Origin: Ptiloglossa arizonensis
Taxonomy: Eukaryota; Arthropoda; Insecta; Hymenoptera; Colletidae
NCBI RefSeq assembly: GCF_051014685.1
Contig: NC_135054.1
Location: forward strand, 5,026,001 to 5,090,000
Reading direction: 5' to 3'
Length of the DNA: 64,000 nucleotides
In this document: positions 34,216-46,905 of the stretch, piece after piece
Numbering within the stretch: position 1 is the stretch's first letter
How the letters are laid out: each line of letters starts with the position of its first letter
Made by a program: the position numbers and the translations under genes
Notes under the pieces: generated by a model
Databases searched by the model: none
Told to the model about the DNA's origin: nothing
The model's input: only the letters and a program-made list of their open reading frames with translations

Positions 34216-37200
34216 ATTCTAATTCTTTTCGAACGAGTAACGGCTAAACGTTGTTCATCCCTTGTTCGTTATTCGAAACGAGATTCAGAGAAATTTTCTT
34301 TTCCTTCTGTTCTTGGAATTATCACGTCGATCTTTGTCAAGGAAACAGAAAAATGAACTCAATACAATGCACGGTATTCGAATATTTTAAAAAATAATAC
34401 GCATACCAAAAATAATACGTGACCAAAAAATGATTTCATTCGGGTAAAGATACGTTACTTTTTTATAACAATCGATATAAATTTGTATCGCAAGGGTTTT
34501 GTACGAATAATAATAATGAAATCGAAGCTGTGCAATAACACTCGGTACGTTATAAAATAAAAATTGACTCCGTTCGAGTCCTAATTGCGTATTAAACGCA
34601 AAATAACATATCTCTGGTTATTTATACGAAAAATTAGCGACAACTTTCAAATTGTGTTGGAATACTGCATAGGATGTGATAATTGATCGACCTTATCGTT
34701 AAGTGTTATTTTTAATTAAGCGATACGACTCCGAAAATAGTCCGTTTTGATAATTCCTTTCTGCATCTGTAATTTTACATTGTCAAAATCAAGGTTACGA
34801 TTCGAATTAATACTACGTTTCGTAAGTTCTCTGTGTTGACTGTCGGGCTTAAATATGTTGGTTCTGTGTTCGTAAATTTTTCCCTTTGATCGTCTTTCCG
34901 CGTATCCAATGATTCGTTGCATCTTTCATAGTAAATTGTATACATTACGTAGTTGTTTTCTTTTATTTTGTTTCTACTTTTGACGAGTTTCGTGTATTTC
35001 TTCTTTTTTTTCTTTTCACAGTGCTCGTACATTGCAAATCCATTTTGAAGTTTATATTATTCAAATTTCACGATAAATGTTGGCAGGTAGTTACTTCCTT
35101 CGGAATGTCTCCTATTAATTGAATGCTATCTCCATTTGCATGTATAATAAATCTTTTAACGATTGTTACGTTTCGTTCGAAAAACTAGTCCGAGTTGATA
35201 CCGATGTATCTATCGGTGTACGTTGGCTTCCGATTCAATTCCGTGATCAATCACCCATTGTAAATCTCATGGATGGTTAAATCTAAAAAATTGATACTGC
35301 TGTCCGTTTCTGTTTCCAAGGTAATGCGATAACAATACGATACGATTCTTACGATACGTTTACATATTGTTCTAGCGATCCAATCTTTGTACCGTCATCT
35401 TACGGTAACTTTTGAACAACGCTTCGACTAATTTAAAAATTTTACAACGCTATTCAGATTTCGAAGAAGTGTCTCGATATACTCTCGTATCTTGTTACAG
35501 GCGTAACGATGTATCGTGAAAATATCTCGGTTCGTAACAATTTCCGATCGCAATTGTTCGAATACTTTCGCGTTATCGTCGACTGTGTCTCGTGTCTGCT
35601 GCTCGCTTTACAAGCGAGATCAATCATCTTAGCGGCGGACGCGGTAATATTGAATCGCCCTATTATATTATTTTATCGCGAATATTCGATAATAATGTTC
35701 GCACGACTCGCAGCGGCGTATGCTGGCACCGATTGTAGCGCACAAGTGTATCATTGTGTCTCCGAAACGGTACAAATTCTGCCTAGTACCATTTTAATAA
35801 CCATTGCAATCTACACCGCTTGTCATTGTATGTGCGTCGTGAGCAATAAGCCACGTCAAACAGAGCGCAATGATAAAACGCCGATAACGCCGCGCCGATA
35901 ACTCGCGTGTCTCGTCACAAAAATTACACCAAAGTAACGAAACGAGCCGCGAGATATGCAGACATTCGCGCCGGAGGCTCGCTCGCCTCGCTCGTTTCTT
36001 TTCGTTGCTAATAATTCCTCGAGTTCACGTTGCAACGACCGCGGTTAAAAAATTCAGGAAGATTATCAGCGCGGAGATAACGTTGATAACGCGATGATGT
36101 TTCGGTCTTAACGCTCGAGTGTCAAAAATTGTTGAACCGCTACGCGGAAAACGTTTCGTTCCACGTTGTAGAAAAATACGTGTATCGTTCGTTGCTGAGC
36201 ATTTCGATCGGGTATGGTAAGTCCTCGAATCGCGCGGTTCATTCGTTTGGAAATTCACCGCCCGAGTGGAATTACACGTATATATAATTATATACGTAAT
36301 GTATGTATATGTATCGTAAATACGATGTGTCGCGGAGAGAAAGAAAGATCGATCTTGGATTAAGAATAATGCGGTACCACGAATAAGAGATCCGTGAACG
36401 GTGTCTATTTCATCGTTGATTGATTCAATTTTTAAATACACACGTGTATACAAAATACGTACATATATGAACGTAAGGGTAGGGGTACAAGAGTGTATCC
36501 ACGATTGAACGTAATTAAGGAATTTAATGTAGGTACGCGTTAAAAGTAAGATGGCGCCGAGGTTGCCGGATCTCTCGTATCGCAATACGCAAATTCTTGA
36601 AATTCCGGTATCACGTTTATTATCATCGTGCCGATAAGATGAATACAATGCACGATTTCACGACAAATTGGCCATCTTCGAAACGAAAGCGCGCAATATC
36701 AATTCGTTGGCGCGTTCGAACGGCGATTCGCTTGTGTTCGTTACGGCGAAATAAATTTAGTTGCGAAGAAAGTCCGTTATTATCGATAAAAAATAATATA
36801 TTCGGTTCGTTATTGGAACTCGATCGTGCACCTGAAAAACACTCCCGTGGTCGATGATATCGCGCGAAATTAAACCGCTCGAGCGCGGAGCCGATTCGTG
36901 CATTATCTGAATGCACGTCTTTGACTTCTGAACTTTGACAAGAGAGTATCGTATGCTCTTCTTCCCCAAATGGCAATACGAAACGGTCTTGAAAATAACC
37001 CGTTTTTTCTCGCCGTACGAGAAACGTAAAACGTGAAAATAATTAACCAGTCTTCAGTCCCAGATACCGGTACGAGCGAACATTTTCTAAGCGATTGAAA
37101 CGCAACACGGGGAACGAAGCTTGACAAAAAGGCTGAATCTTGAATTATTTTAATCGATCGTTTCTTCGTTCGTCGATGTTACAGCTTCGTAGAAGGAATA

Positions 37201-37835
37201 GATCGAAGGTTAAATTAGATCGCGAGGAACGACAACGGACGTTAATTTAACTCGGTGCTTTACGCGGCGAGCCAATTAAATTCATTAAAAGATGGCGTAA
37301 AAGACGATACAAGAAACTAGGAAAGATACCTAAAGATAAATGTAAAACGGCCGATACAACTTCCGCTAATCCATTCGCATAATCGGAAAAAAAGAATCTA
37401 GGGTCAAGCACAACACAATACCGCGCATCGCTGAACGATGGATCCACTGGCACGATGCGCCGACTTATTTAGATATTTACGTAGCTTTGCAAACATATTT
37501 TCAAATTCTCTTGGAAACCTGGAAGTTTAGTCCAGTCCAGATCGATATGTACGCATTTACCTTTTTAACGTAAGTTGACGACGCGACCGATGGACATCGT
37601 TCGATTTCGGCGTTTAAAATTCGTTACAACTTTACACGATTTCGATTCAACACGATCGAAAAGAATGTAAACGAAGAACGTTCATCGTTTAGCGTTTCTG
37701 TTTAACAGGCTATTTTAAAATGTATCCTCGTTTAGAAAATTTATTGGAAATTAAATAAAAATAATACCTCATCGGTTCCATTATTACGTTATTTTAATTT
37801 TTATGTATATCGGTCTCGGTTACTTTGCCGAAGTG

Positions 37836-38277
37836 TTATGTATTCGAATAACTCGATAATAAAATACAATGCCACAGTCGCTGTGCAAAAATGGGCTCGT
37901 CAAGAACATCGAGTTGTTCTGGATTTAATCTGGATAAAGTGTCTCGTTTTAAACATTCTTCTGTATCTTCGACGATACGGACGACGCGGAAGGTGAGATT
38001 ACTCCCGTGTTCGATGGACCATCCTGTACCAATTAGACATTCGATGGAAAACACTTGTTTTATCTCTGATGTTTGGTTTATTCTGCATACTTATCCAGGA
38101 ATGTCCCCAAAGTCTCGAGCAATGCAAATAATGCGTATTACAATATTTATTCACGGAATCGCGGATAGATATTTCGCAATTACTCGCCGCGGTTACTCTG
38201 TGAATGAAAACATCGAATCACGGCGAGGTTGTCACGCGCGAAGAAAATTTCGGCGACGTTTAAGCAAAACTGAATAA
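37836..38277. other. Opposed open frames, unrecognised
   Basis: A 128-codon plus frame (37891-38277) and a 72-codon minus frame (37836-38054) overlap. The minus frame (ending RLWHCILLSSYSN) and a third plus frame (TVAVQKWARQEHRVVLDLI) look somewhat protein-like, so an old coding fragment is possible. No family can be named. Confidence 0.2.
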
Positions 38278-38853
38278 ATTCCGGTCTACCTAGAGAGGGA
38301 TATATTGTTCAATTTTGAGGGACGAGAGAAACACAACAGTACGTAGGACTTGTACGTTGTACGTTACACATGTCGCAAGAAAACAGAGTCATTGGCGTGA
38401 CATATGAGACGATATCGAAACGGGAATACCTAAGAGAAATATAGCGCGCTTCTTTTAGATATGCCACTTCCCTTCAATGGATACTGTTCCAATATGTTTC
38501 CGTCTGACAAACAGGCGCGTAACATACGCGCTGTAGATGTCTCTCGTTGTACCATCTTTCGGGATAATTATAGATACGTATGTCTGTTGAAAACGCGAAC
38601 GTTTAAAAGCCGTATTTAACTCGATCGTTACCGATATTAATACTTCCACGCAATGAGCAAAGTATACGCTTCTGTTTTACATATGTAAACTCACCCTCGT
38701 GTACCATGTGCAAAGAGTACCACGTGAAATAAAAAATACTTTTATCAAAAGAAAAGAAAGAAAAGTATAACGATAGGTACGTTATGAAATATTTTGCAAC
38801 AATATTTCTCTTAACGGCGAATATCGTGAATGATCGAAACGGATAGTTTGCCC

Positions 38854-38871
38854 TGATCCACCGGTGGATCA
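38854..38871. repeat. 18-bp perfect palindrome
   Basis: TGATCCACCGGTGGATCA equals its own reverse complement. It is GC-richer than its surroundings. It could be a dimer-binding site or a hairpin scar; unknown. Confidence 0.6.
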
Positions 38872-41605
38872 CGAAATGTGTTAATGATACATTCATACGT
38901 TGATACTCGTTCGTTGCGCAATGCAACGACAGTTTCTGATCGCGCATCTTCGAGAATCACCGAGACTTGAACGAAGATCACGCGCCATTGCCTACTTTAT
39001 GCAATTATATCGTCAACTCGTAACTTATAACCTTTCGCAGATCGCGTGCGTGAAACGCATTACGTTGTACCAGTAAAGCATCATCAAAGGCATTATGAAA
39101 TTTCTAGCGATTCGTTAAAACCAGATACACCTAACTTATCGATTTACACGGTAAATTGGTTCCGTGGATCAAGATTAACATTACCTTTATTACTTCGCAC
39201 AAGGACCAACGTTATTTAGCAGAGAGGAACGATTTACTTTTGTATTTGTTGTGGATAAAACTATGCGTAAAAAACGCACTTTAAATATTTGCGTAAATAT
39301 ATAACACGAAATGTTTGAAAATGAAATTTTATTTTACATCGTGTTCGTTTGTCGATAGAAATATAATTTTCTTCTCTATTTGTCGAAAATCATCTATATC
39401 GTTTTCGTTGTTATCTTCTTCGATTCCAGTTTTTTTTTTCTTCTTCGTTTACCGAAGACGCGATAGCCTTGTTTCAATGAAAACTGTTATCGTTTGAAAT
39501 CTGTTATGTTTTTTATTCCCGTACGATTTCTTATAAATTTTATCGACGAACGTATACAAACACGCGCGCGTGCGCACGCAATATATAAAAATTATACAAT
39601 TTTTCTCGTGTCACTGAAACTGGGTTTCTTTTCTTTTTCTTCCAATTGCAAATCGGGAATAAATCTTATTATAATTATCTCGCGCGTCGAATATCGTAAA
39701 AACTTTCAATTCGACCAATAAAAAAGGGGAACGGTAAAATACGATTATAACTCTCGATTGAAAATAAAAGCGGAGTAAAGTAATAAATTAAAAATTACTA
39801 CTTTTAACATTATCACGAAAGATGTGTAAAATTTATCGCAGATCTTGGAAATTTAATGCAATTTATTTGTGCCATGTGTTCTTTATTGCATTCCACTAAA
39901 CACTCGATTAATACCATTTAATAGTACTTTGTTAAGAATAATTTATTTAGTAATATATAACATCTAAAATCGCTGAATAGATACAATATTGTTAAGTTCT
40001 TTATATTGTTTGTGCAGGTGTGTATGAACATATCGCTCAGAAAGTTTAAAGAAATTCTATTATTGTCGACACACTTTTGTGCCAATACGAATAATTATTT
40101 GAAATTTCTGAATTCAGTTCCTTCGAGGTTTCTTTCCTCCTTTTTAAATATCACAAGTTTTGGTAATTTATTAACGAATATAATATTTGTTCGAAGCATG
40201 TTACCACATTTACTTGCAAATGTTCGAGCATTTACAGAGAAAAAATCGAACCGTGATCGCGTCTATATAGAGGTTTAAATTGCTTCGAGTGTCGCAAAAT
40301 TTGATTACGTGTTATCGGAAGTAATAATAATAGTCGTAAACAGTCGAGCATTTCAGGAAACATGTTACGATTAAAAATCGACAAAATGACCCACAATCGT
40401 TTAACGGTGTACATATTATAGAAAATATTGTACAAACAATATTGGCAATTCCTTTGGTAGCAATTCGTACTATTCGTACAAAACTTGTAAGTTATTGAGT
40501 TAATTTTTTGAAATAGAAAGGCGGGAGAAATTTCTAATTTTTGCAAAAGAAGCGCACAAAGCTGGCACGCAACTTGAAATTCTATTAATAATATCGTTTC
40601 GAATATCGGTAACCTTCGATCATACGTCGAGAAAAATGTATATTTTATACAAAACATTCACCTTTGCCCGTTCCAATGGTTTATCATCTAAAATACAATG
40701 TACATAGAAACGGCGGTTACAAATTTAGCGAGATAATTGAACTGACAAAAATTGACAAACAAGTTTCGATAAACATCGGTCTGTGTACTATTGCAAAATA
40801 ATCGTTTTCGAGATAATCAGTTCCTGGTTTGCAGTCCAATGACTATTTGTGCGATTACATGCACCGGAGGATGACTGATATTTCGATAATTTAGCGTGTC
40901 AACAACTACCAGGTGACCTCGGGACGAATATGTCTTCTTACGATTAGATTTTTTTACATTTCGAGTGTTACCGAGAAACGATATTTCCAAGCGCTCGTGA
41001 TTCCTTGTATCTTATCGGTCCTGTCACCTAGAACGATTGCCCTTGAATCTCCTTAGGCCCTGTATTAATTCAAAATGGTTCCTTGTGCTTGCTCGAATGC
41101 AGAATCGAGGAAAAATACATTTCTAACCAAGATAAAAGATCTTTACGACGGTGTCGATAAGATGTACTACTTTTTGAATAAATTTAAAACAACTTCTTTG
41201 GGTATCCCGAAAAAGGCGAGATAAATCCTTGATTGGTGATGCACGCGTTGGTAAGGTGTGTACAACAACCTTTGCCTTGGATATAATTTACGTGACAAAA
41301 TTGACTCCTGTGCGATAGTAATTTGCTTAAACAACCCTTGAAAATACGTTTAAACGAATAACCGTTTGGCGGTGCTATCGAGAGGCTTGTAAGCAAAAGT
41401 CAACGACCATTGAACAAACTATTGTTAATATTTATTTATTTTCTTGATTAAATCATTTGTTGACCACGCATCGAAATAGATTACGTTTTTATGGCTCGAA
41501 CGACGAGTCTGACATATGTTTCTTAGATTCATCGTTTCTTCAAATGTGTGAAAAAATTTGAAAAACGATAGTTTCTTCTCGTAATCGAGAACACTCGCTT
41601 CCGCG

Positions 41606-41625
41606 ATATATATATATATATATAT
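41606..41625. repeat. (AT)n microsatellite
   Basis: Ten AT units without interruption. Confidence 0.9.
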
Positions 41626-41761
41626 TACAAATTTTCGTTGTCGAATATAATTTCTTCGTGAAATTGGTCCACGTTTGAAGGAAGAATAAACTACAAATTG
41701 CTGGCCAGCAATTTCTACAAAACTTGATAGTTTCATTAACACGACGACCGTTAAGTAGGAG

Positions 41762-41993
41762 TTAACTCGTAGCTGACGATCTGTCACCGGACGTCATCTA
41801 CGAGGGAATAATGGACAGTGGGCGTTTTAAATTAGAAGAAAAATCAGTACGCATTAGAGAACTGAATCCACGAAAGAATTGCATAAATAACAACGCGGTG
41901 AACGCGCAGCTGGCGCCTGTGCGAAAAACGAAGGAACGGTCAGGCGTCTGGAATCGCATGGTCCGACGTCACCGTGGCCATTCAACGTGTTAA
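41762..41993. mobile_element. 232-bp TTAA-bounded MITE-like element
   Basis: It starts TTAACTCGTAGCTGACGATC. Read on the minus strand from the other side, it starts TTAACACGTTGAATGGCCAC. Both ends carry TTAAC-x-CGT and reach a GACGTC word within about 35 bp. The right end matches the ends of the element at 5478-5681 (TTAA, then xACGTT, then a CCAC word), so both may belong to one piggyBac-like family. The left end is poorly conserved, so the boundary there is less sure. Confidence 0.45.
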
Positions 41994-42054
41994 CGTCTCG
42001 TCTATTTTAAACTTTGGCAAATTTTTGTATAAATGATTCCTCAAACTGGGACAT

Positions 42055-42082
42055 TTAACACGTTCGTTACCACATGTCGTGT
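42055..42082 (+). mobile_element. Solitary TTAA-type element end
   Basis: TTAACACGTTCGTTACCACA, followed by TGTCGTG, is very close to the right end of the element at 5478-5681 read inward. No matching second end was found to the right within 650 bp. It is probably a truncated family member 60 bp from the element at 41762-41993. Confidence 0.45.
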
Positions 42083-43642
42083 ATCATCGACGCGGTGATT
42101 CTCGCGAGGAATCAACGTTACATAAATACGAGGAAACTCGTGGTTCGTCGGAGCAATTTCCCCGCGTGAAGCAACTCCATAAACTGCGAACCGCTCGCGC
42201 TACTTTGCCATGCCGTCCGGACTATGGACGACGAAACGCAGCTAATTTACCGAGATGCGTTTTCGGAGCAAGCTCCGCTCGCGAACGCAACGTAACGTTT
42301 GAAAGCACGCTCGACCTTACCAGTACCCCTCCCCCGTACCGGCAGCGCATAAAATGCCGCTCGATGGGCTCGTCGTTTATTTTTGGAACACGCTCAACCT
42401 CTCTCGGACTCGGTCCCCTTACTTTTCTGTACTCGTACCGTCGAAAATAGCTTGGCGCAAGGTGGGTACGCGAGAAAGGAACGGAATCAGAATCGAGCCC
42501 CCACGTCTCTGTCGCGGAGGATCTTCGATGCGCTTTTGGCCTCTTTTATGGCAAGGCTTTCGAGCGCCGCGTTCTCCAGCCGCGGTCCATTCCGTGAGCC
42601 GTATTTTCGGACCGGAGTCGACCGCTTTCGACAGAGATGGATAAAATTTTATTCGACCGAAAGATGACGAATAAAACCAACCTGGAACGATTTATTCGCG
42701 ACGTTTACTCCATTCGACGGTTAAGTTTCAAGGTTAGGTTGGTAACAGTTCATAGTCGTACCTTGTCTTTACACCGTACGTATAATACTTAGTTTTACTT
42801 TCTTTTCGTCGTTCGATATTGCATTGGTATTCTTTCCCCTTTTGTGCGTGCATTTGTACAAATTTTCTACAATAACGGCGTATCGTTATTATTTTTATTC
42901 GTTTTTTGGGAAATATTTCATTCTATCATTCCCATTCTGATTTTTATTCAACGAGTAACGGATAAACGGTTGTTTATCTATTTTTGTCTCGATAAAAGTT
43001 CTGCAATTTCCGAACGACGTTTCACAAAATTGGGTATTTTTGTTTAAGTAAATTCCATTCGAGGAAAATATGTACAAATAAGCAAAGACGAATACGTTAT
43101 AGTACATTTTGACGAAAGAATAAAATTTTATCTAACTTTTCTTTGTATTACAGGAGACTGAGAAAAATTTTCTAGTAGGTTTAGAAGATTTGGAAAAACT
43201 TTTACAAAGAGTAACCATTGTTAGCTATTGATTTTATTTGAAATTTAATCAGTTTTTGAGACGAGAATAGAACTCTTAAATGTAAGGTTCATGGAAATCC
43301 GTTCAGCTGTTTAGACGTAATCGTGTAAATTCGCACATGTGCACGCACGTTCAAAGAAAATATTACTTTTTTTTTTAGTAATCAAACGGTGATCAAGAAA
43401 TTTACTACGTTAGGAAGTAAAAATGTTAATCGTTCACAGAATGGTCATCTTTTCGTATAATTTTATCCTCTTGCTTGAAAATTAATTGATCAATATCATC
43501 TCACTGGAAGTTAGTGTTTAGAAACTTGTCCAGTGTCAATGTCAATAGTTCTAATAAATATTAATCTTTTCTTGTGTCAACTTTGGAAAGTAGAACATGC
43601 CTAATACGGATTTTCCTTATGTTCGTTTCTAATTCAAGAACA
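42083..43642. other. Non-coding stretch, CG-rich at 42.1-42.65 kb
   Basis: Overlapping plus frames at 42079-42667 reflect CG-rich sequence and resemble nothing known. To the right the sequence becomes AT-rich. Confidence 0.35.
43251..43350 (+). repeat. Retrotransposon-tail-like relic
   Basis: The phrase GGTTCATGGAAATCCGTTCA, followed by GCTGTTTAGACGTAATCG, resembles the AAATCGGTTCAGCCGTT phrase that is widespread near the 3' ends of insect non-LTR retrotransposons and derived repeats. There is no coding trace next to it. Assignment rests on phrase similarity only. Confidence 0.35.
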
Positions 43643-44038
43643 TTAAGCATCTTGCTCAAACACGCTTTCAATGAGTATGTATTGGTTGAAAACTGAATGC
43701 AAAGTACTGGTAAACGCCATGTGGTTTGCATCGGTAGAATCACGTTTACGTATGTTTACATTAAGCCCCAAGTTTGCACAGTAAAATACGTTAGTTGCAT
43801 GGTTAAGATTTATGAAATGACCTGATATTCTGGTACAGATAGTAACCATTTTTCGTGCATTAGGCCTGGACCAGTGACAGCAAATGAACAACATTTCAGG
43901 CCAATCGTGGCATACGTTAAAATTTGACTGCACACGAAAAAATTTATAGCAAATTTTTATTTTATCGAGTTCTGCTTTTATTTTCTGTAATTGAACATTT
44001 TTACAATTGTATCTTACAGCAATTCGACGAATGTTCAT
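43643..44038 (-). CDS. Unrecognised open frame, 131 codons
   Basis: An ATG-initiated minus-strand frame with varied composition (Cys, Trp, His and Asn present; unlike the Arg/Ser-rich chance frames of CG-rich blocks). It includes CHDWPEMLFICCHWSRPNAR and INLNHATNVFYCANLGLNVN. Nearby frames to the left continue only across stops. It could be a fragment of an old gene or transposon, or chance. No family can be named. Confidence 0.15.
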   Translation of the reverse strand: MNIRRIAVRYNCKNVQLQKIKAELDKIKICYKFFRVQSNFNVCHDWPEMLFICCHWSRPNARKMVTICTRISGHFINLNHATNVFYCANLGLNVNIRKRDSTDANHMAFTSTLHSVFNQYILIESVFEQDA

Positions 44039-45274
44039 AATTGCACCAATTCATAACGAGTACCGCTATATATATATAACACGTATCGTATTCGTATATT
44101 GTCGTACGAATTTAGTTTTAAATTCACGATAAGTTTACTTTTATTTTCAAACACAATTCTTCCTCTTTTTCTTGGATAATTTTTACATATTAGTCTCTCT
44201 TCTGTCGTTATTCTAATTTTTTCGTATCAGAATAGTCCTGACTATATTAACAAAATCTTGTTATAACTTCAATGAGACCATGTGCTTTCAGGAACAAAGT
44301 ACAGTTTGACTAGCAAAAATTTAATTACAATACACACTTAATTTTATTCTTTTTACTTTGATTTTATTACTAACCATTTTTTTTGGACAGACGGACATTA
44401 CATTTTACGAAAGTTTGTAACATTTACATATTTGTATTTAACTCTATTGCGAATTCACTCCTCTTTCCTAGAACTTAATTCTCGAATATTGTTTCAGACG
44501 TGCGACAAACTTTTTTTATATCGAAGATGACTCGTAAGATGAAGTCGAGAACGTTACATAATAAAGTACTTAAACCTTACTTGCGAAGGTTACTTACAAC
44601 TGGTATACATGCTAATAAAATAATGATGTAAATGGTCAATGTGTACAAGAACATTCATGTCTAACGATTAATAGAGAAAATGAAGGTAAAAGATTTTCAA
44701 TTAGATGCTAAGGATTTTATTTTCAAGGATTTATAATCAAATTTTAAACTCGCAAGTTCTACCGTGTGCAACGATTATCGAACAATTGTTGGTGATATAG
44801 TAATTCAAAGTCACATTGAATTATCGAAACAACTTATTACATTAGAAACACACAAGTTTCCCAGACCACACAATTTTTCCCTACGGTAACTTTGATTCGA
44901 TAATTTCATATTTATATTATCATCTTATTTTTTCCTTCGCACTTCTAAATGTATTTCTTCCCCGCGTACTGTGCTTCATATTATTACAAATGCATTTAAA
45001 GTGCATCGCCGTTGTCGTCGTTACATCGTTAAGCTGTTGACGTAGACCGAGTAGAATGATATCGAATAAAGATCAAATTTACGACTTTGTATCGCGGGAC
45101 GTAGAAAAAAGAAAGTTTCTTTTTTTTAAATTTTCTGCGGCCCGTCAAGCGTATCGCGTCGCCTGGGCACATGAAATTCAATCGATAACGTTTTTAAAAT
45201 CGCTGACATATTCAGTTTACCGAAGCGTACGAGTTGTTAATACGTAACACCACTTATGCGAGCTTTACAAATAG
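44039..45274. other. AT-rich non-coding stretch
   Basis: Nothing recognisable. A 64-codon plus frame at 45056-45247 precedes the candidate exon below, but no splice sites clearly link them. Confidence 0.4.
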
Positions 45275-45493
45275 TTACGAAGATTGTGGGATTTGTTTAA
45301 CACGATAATCGCGTTCGCGACAGAAACGCGGGTTTTATACAACGAAATCTTTTTCCGTTATCCACACTCGCTCAATGCCGAGGACAGAAAGATCCTTGCG
45401 TCGCGATTACGCGAGGATGATGATGCATGTTTCACCATTACATTAATTATGCATGCGATGGTGAACAGTATAAAATGGACACGGTACTTAAAG
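45275..45493 (+). CDS. Possible internal exon of 73 codons, tentative
   Basis: The segment is bounded by an AG (TTTACAAATAG) and by AAG followed by GTAATT, and is exactly 219 bp (phase 0 at both ends) with an open frame. It codes for LWDLFNTIIAFATETR, YPHSLNAEDRKILASRLRED and DDACFTITLIMHAMV among others, a varied, protein-like composition. The acceptor has a weak pyrimidine tract, and no homologue is recognised. Confidence 0.2.
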
Positions 45494-46739
45494 GTAATTA
45501 AACCACGGTAATTTTTAGAACGCGCCAGGGGGACAGTCGATTCGCGGCATGAACGACACTTCGCATCTCTGTAGCCACTGAAAACTACTTGACCTTTAAG
45601 TAGAAACTGGCTGCATATCACGGACAATATCCTGAAGAATTACGTTCCGTTCAATTAACACAATTCCCGTTTCACATTCTTTGCATCTTATTTGTTTGAT
45701 TTCGATATGCGTCCTTCGCCAGAAAGTCTCTACGAGACATGTACTTGTCCAAATTGTTCCTCTACCTCGTTCGATTAAATTTAGCGAATCAGTCTCCTAC
45801 ATACGATGATACGTACAATGTTACAATTCGTTGACTGCAGCCACTAGGTGTATCAAGTATGCAAATTGTGGATGAATTTAAAAAATTCCGTAGCAACTTT
45901 TATTATCGATTTCTTTGCTTACAATAATTATCAAATATTATTACTACTGCAGACCGTTTCTACTTGTGACGATAAGCTTTGACAGTCGAGGACTAATTAA
46001 CAATATTTATTCATAATGTAAACAGCTACTATATCATATACTTTTTACAACTGTTCGTGTGCGCTCCAAAAATTTACGTTCCATATTGAAGCTGATTTTA
46101 TTGTACCAACGTTAATTTTTATTAAAAGGATCAAAATAAAATTTTTAAATATACGCGTTTTCCATATTGATTTATAGTTTATATTGGCAACTTTATAAAT
46201 ATGCAAAATAATGAATTGTATGAAAGAAGTATAAGAAGTGGAAATTTGTTAACATATTGTTTAAATAAATTGATATTTTACAAAACTGTTTGGAAGCTTC
46301 AATTCATTATTCAAAAATACGCAATTTTTGTTTAAATTACTTTTTTCTAGGTCTCATCACTTCCGAAATATAGAGGGAAATGTATTTTTTTCCTCCAACT
46401 TTAAGGGCTGATTTCGATCCCTAGATATTGATAATAGTAGATAAAAAAAAATACGTATCAAATATTTTTTAAGGACTATATTATATGAAAGTTTCATTAA
46501 AATCGGTGATTTACACTTAAGCGATGACCCTTGTTAGTACACTTTTAGATTAAATCTTGTAGTATCAAGGTCATATTTAATAATATTGTATATTTTAATA
46601 TTAATATTATTCTTAATTGTAATAAAGCATTATTATTATTAGTATTTTTTAGAATTTATTTACCAAAATTGGGATTTATTAGAGAAACACCGAAAGATAT
46701 TTCAAGAAATGAGAAATTGGTAATTGTTTAGAAAGTTAC
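45494..46739. other. AT-rich non-coding stretch with repeat-like text
   Basis: 46340-46560 (GGGCTGATTTCGATCCC, then GTTTCATTAAAATCGGTGAT) has the look of a dispersed hymenopteran repeat, including the AAAATCGGT phrase seen in retrotransposon tails. No boundaries could be fixed. Confidence 0.35.
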
Positions 46740-46905
46740 TTTCCTCGCTGATTTTCGATGACCTTGAAATATGTCGTCGAGGTTATCATTTTGAATGACT
46801 TTCTCCAATACACGTTTCCATTTGCAGATTTTAATTTCCAATATATTTTTAAAAAACTATTAATACTATGATATCTATCATGGATTTGGAAACACCTCGT
46901 ACAAG
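46740..46905 (-). mobile_element. Degenerate relic related to the 3248-3668 element
   Basis: On the minus strand it begins GTACGAGGTGTTTCCAAATC, close to the left end of the 3248-3668 element (GTACAAGGTGTTTCAGAACG). Further in it contains GTCATTCAAAATGATAACC, with AAGGTCATCG just beyond. Only one end is visible, and the rest has decayed into AT-rich text. Confidence 0.35.

Larger units (their letters stand above)
34217..41761. other. Long stretch without a supportable gene
   Basis: Open frames include 34716-35032 minus (KIYEHRTNIFKPDSQHREL, protein-like but unrecognised), 35509-35901 plus (130 codons after an acceptor-like TTGTTACAG, with hydrophobic stretches), 36025-36648 minus (207 codons) and 40232-40657 minus (141 codons). 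None has a domain I can name, and most are overlapped by other frames. 39.3-41.4 kb is strongly AT-rich. Confidence 0.35.

Noticed and set aside
36025..36648. 207-codon minus-strand frame
   Set aside because: No domain, no convincing start context, low-complexity Tyr/Thr/Ile stretches from ACGTATAT-type repeats.
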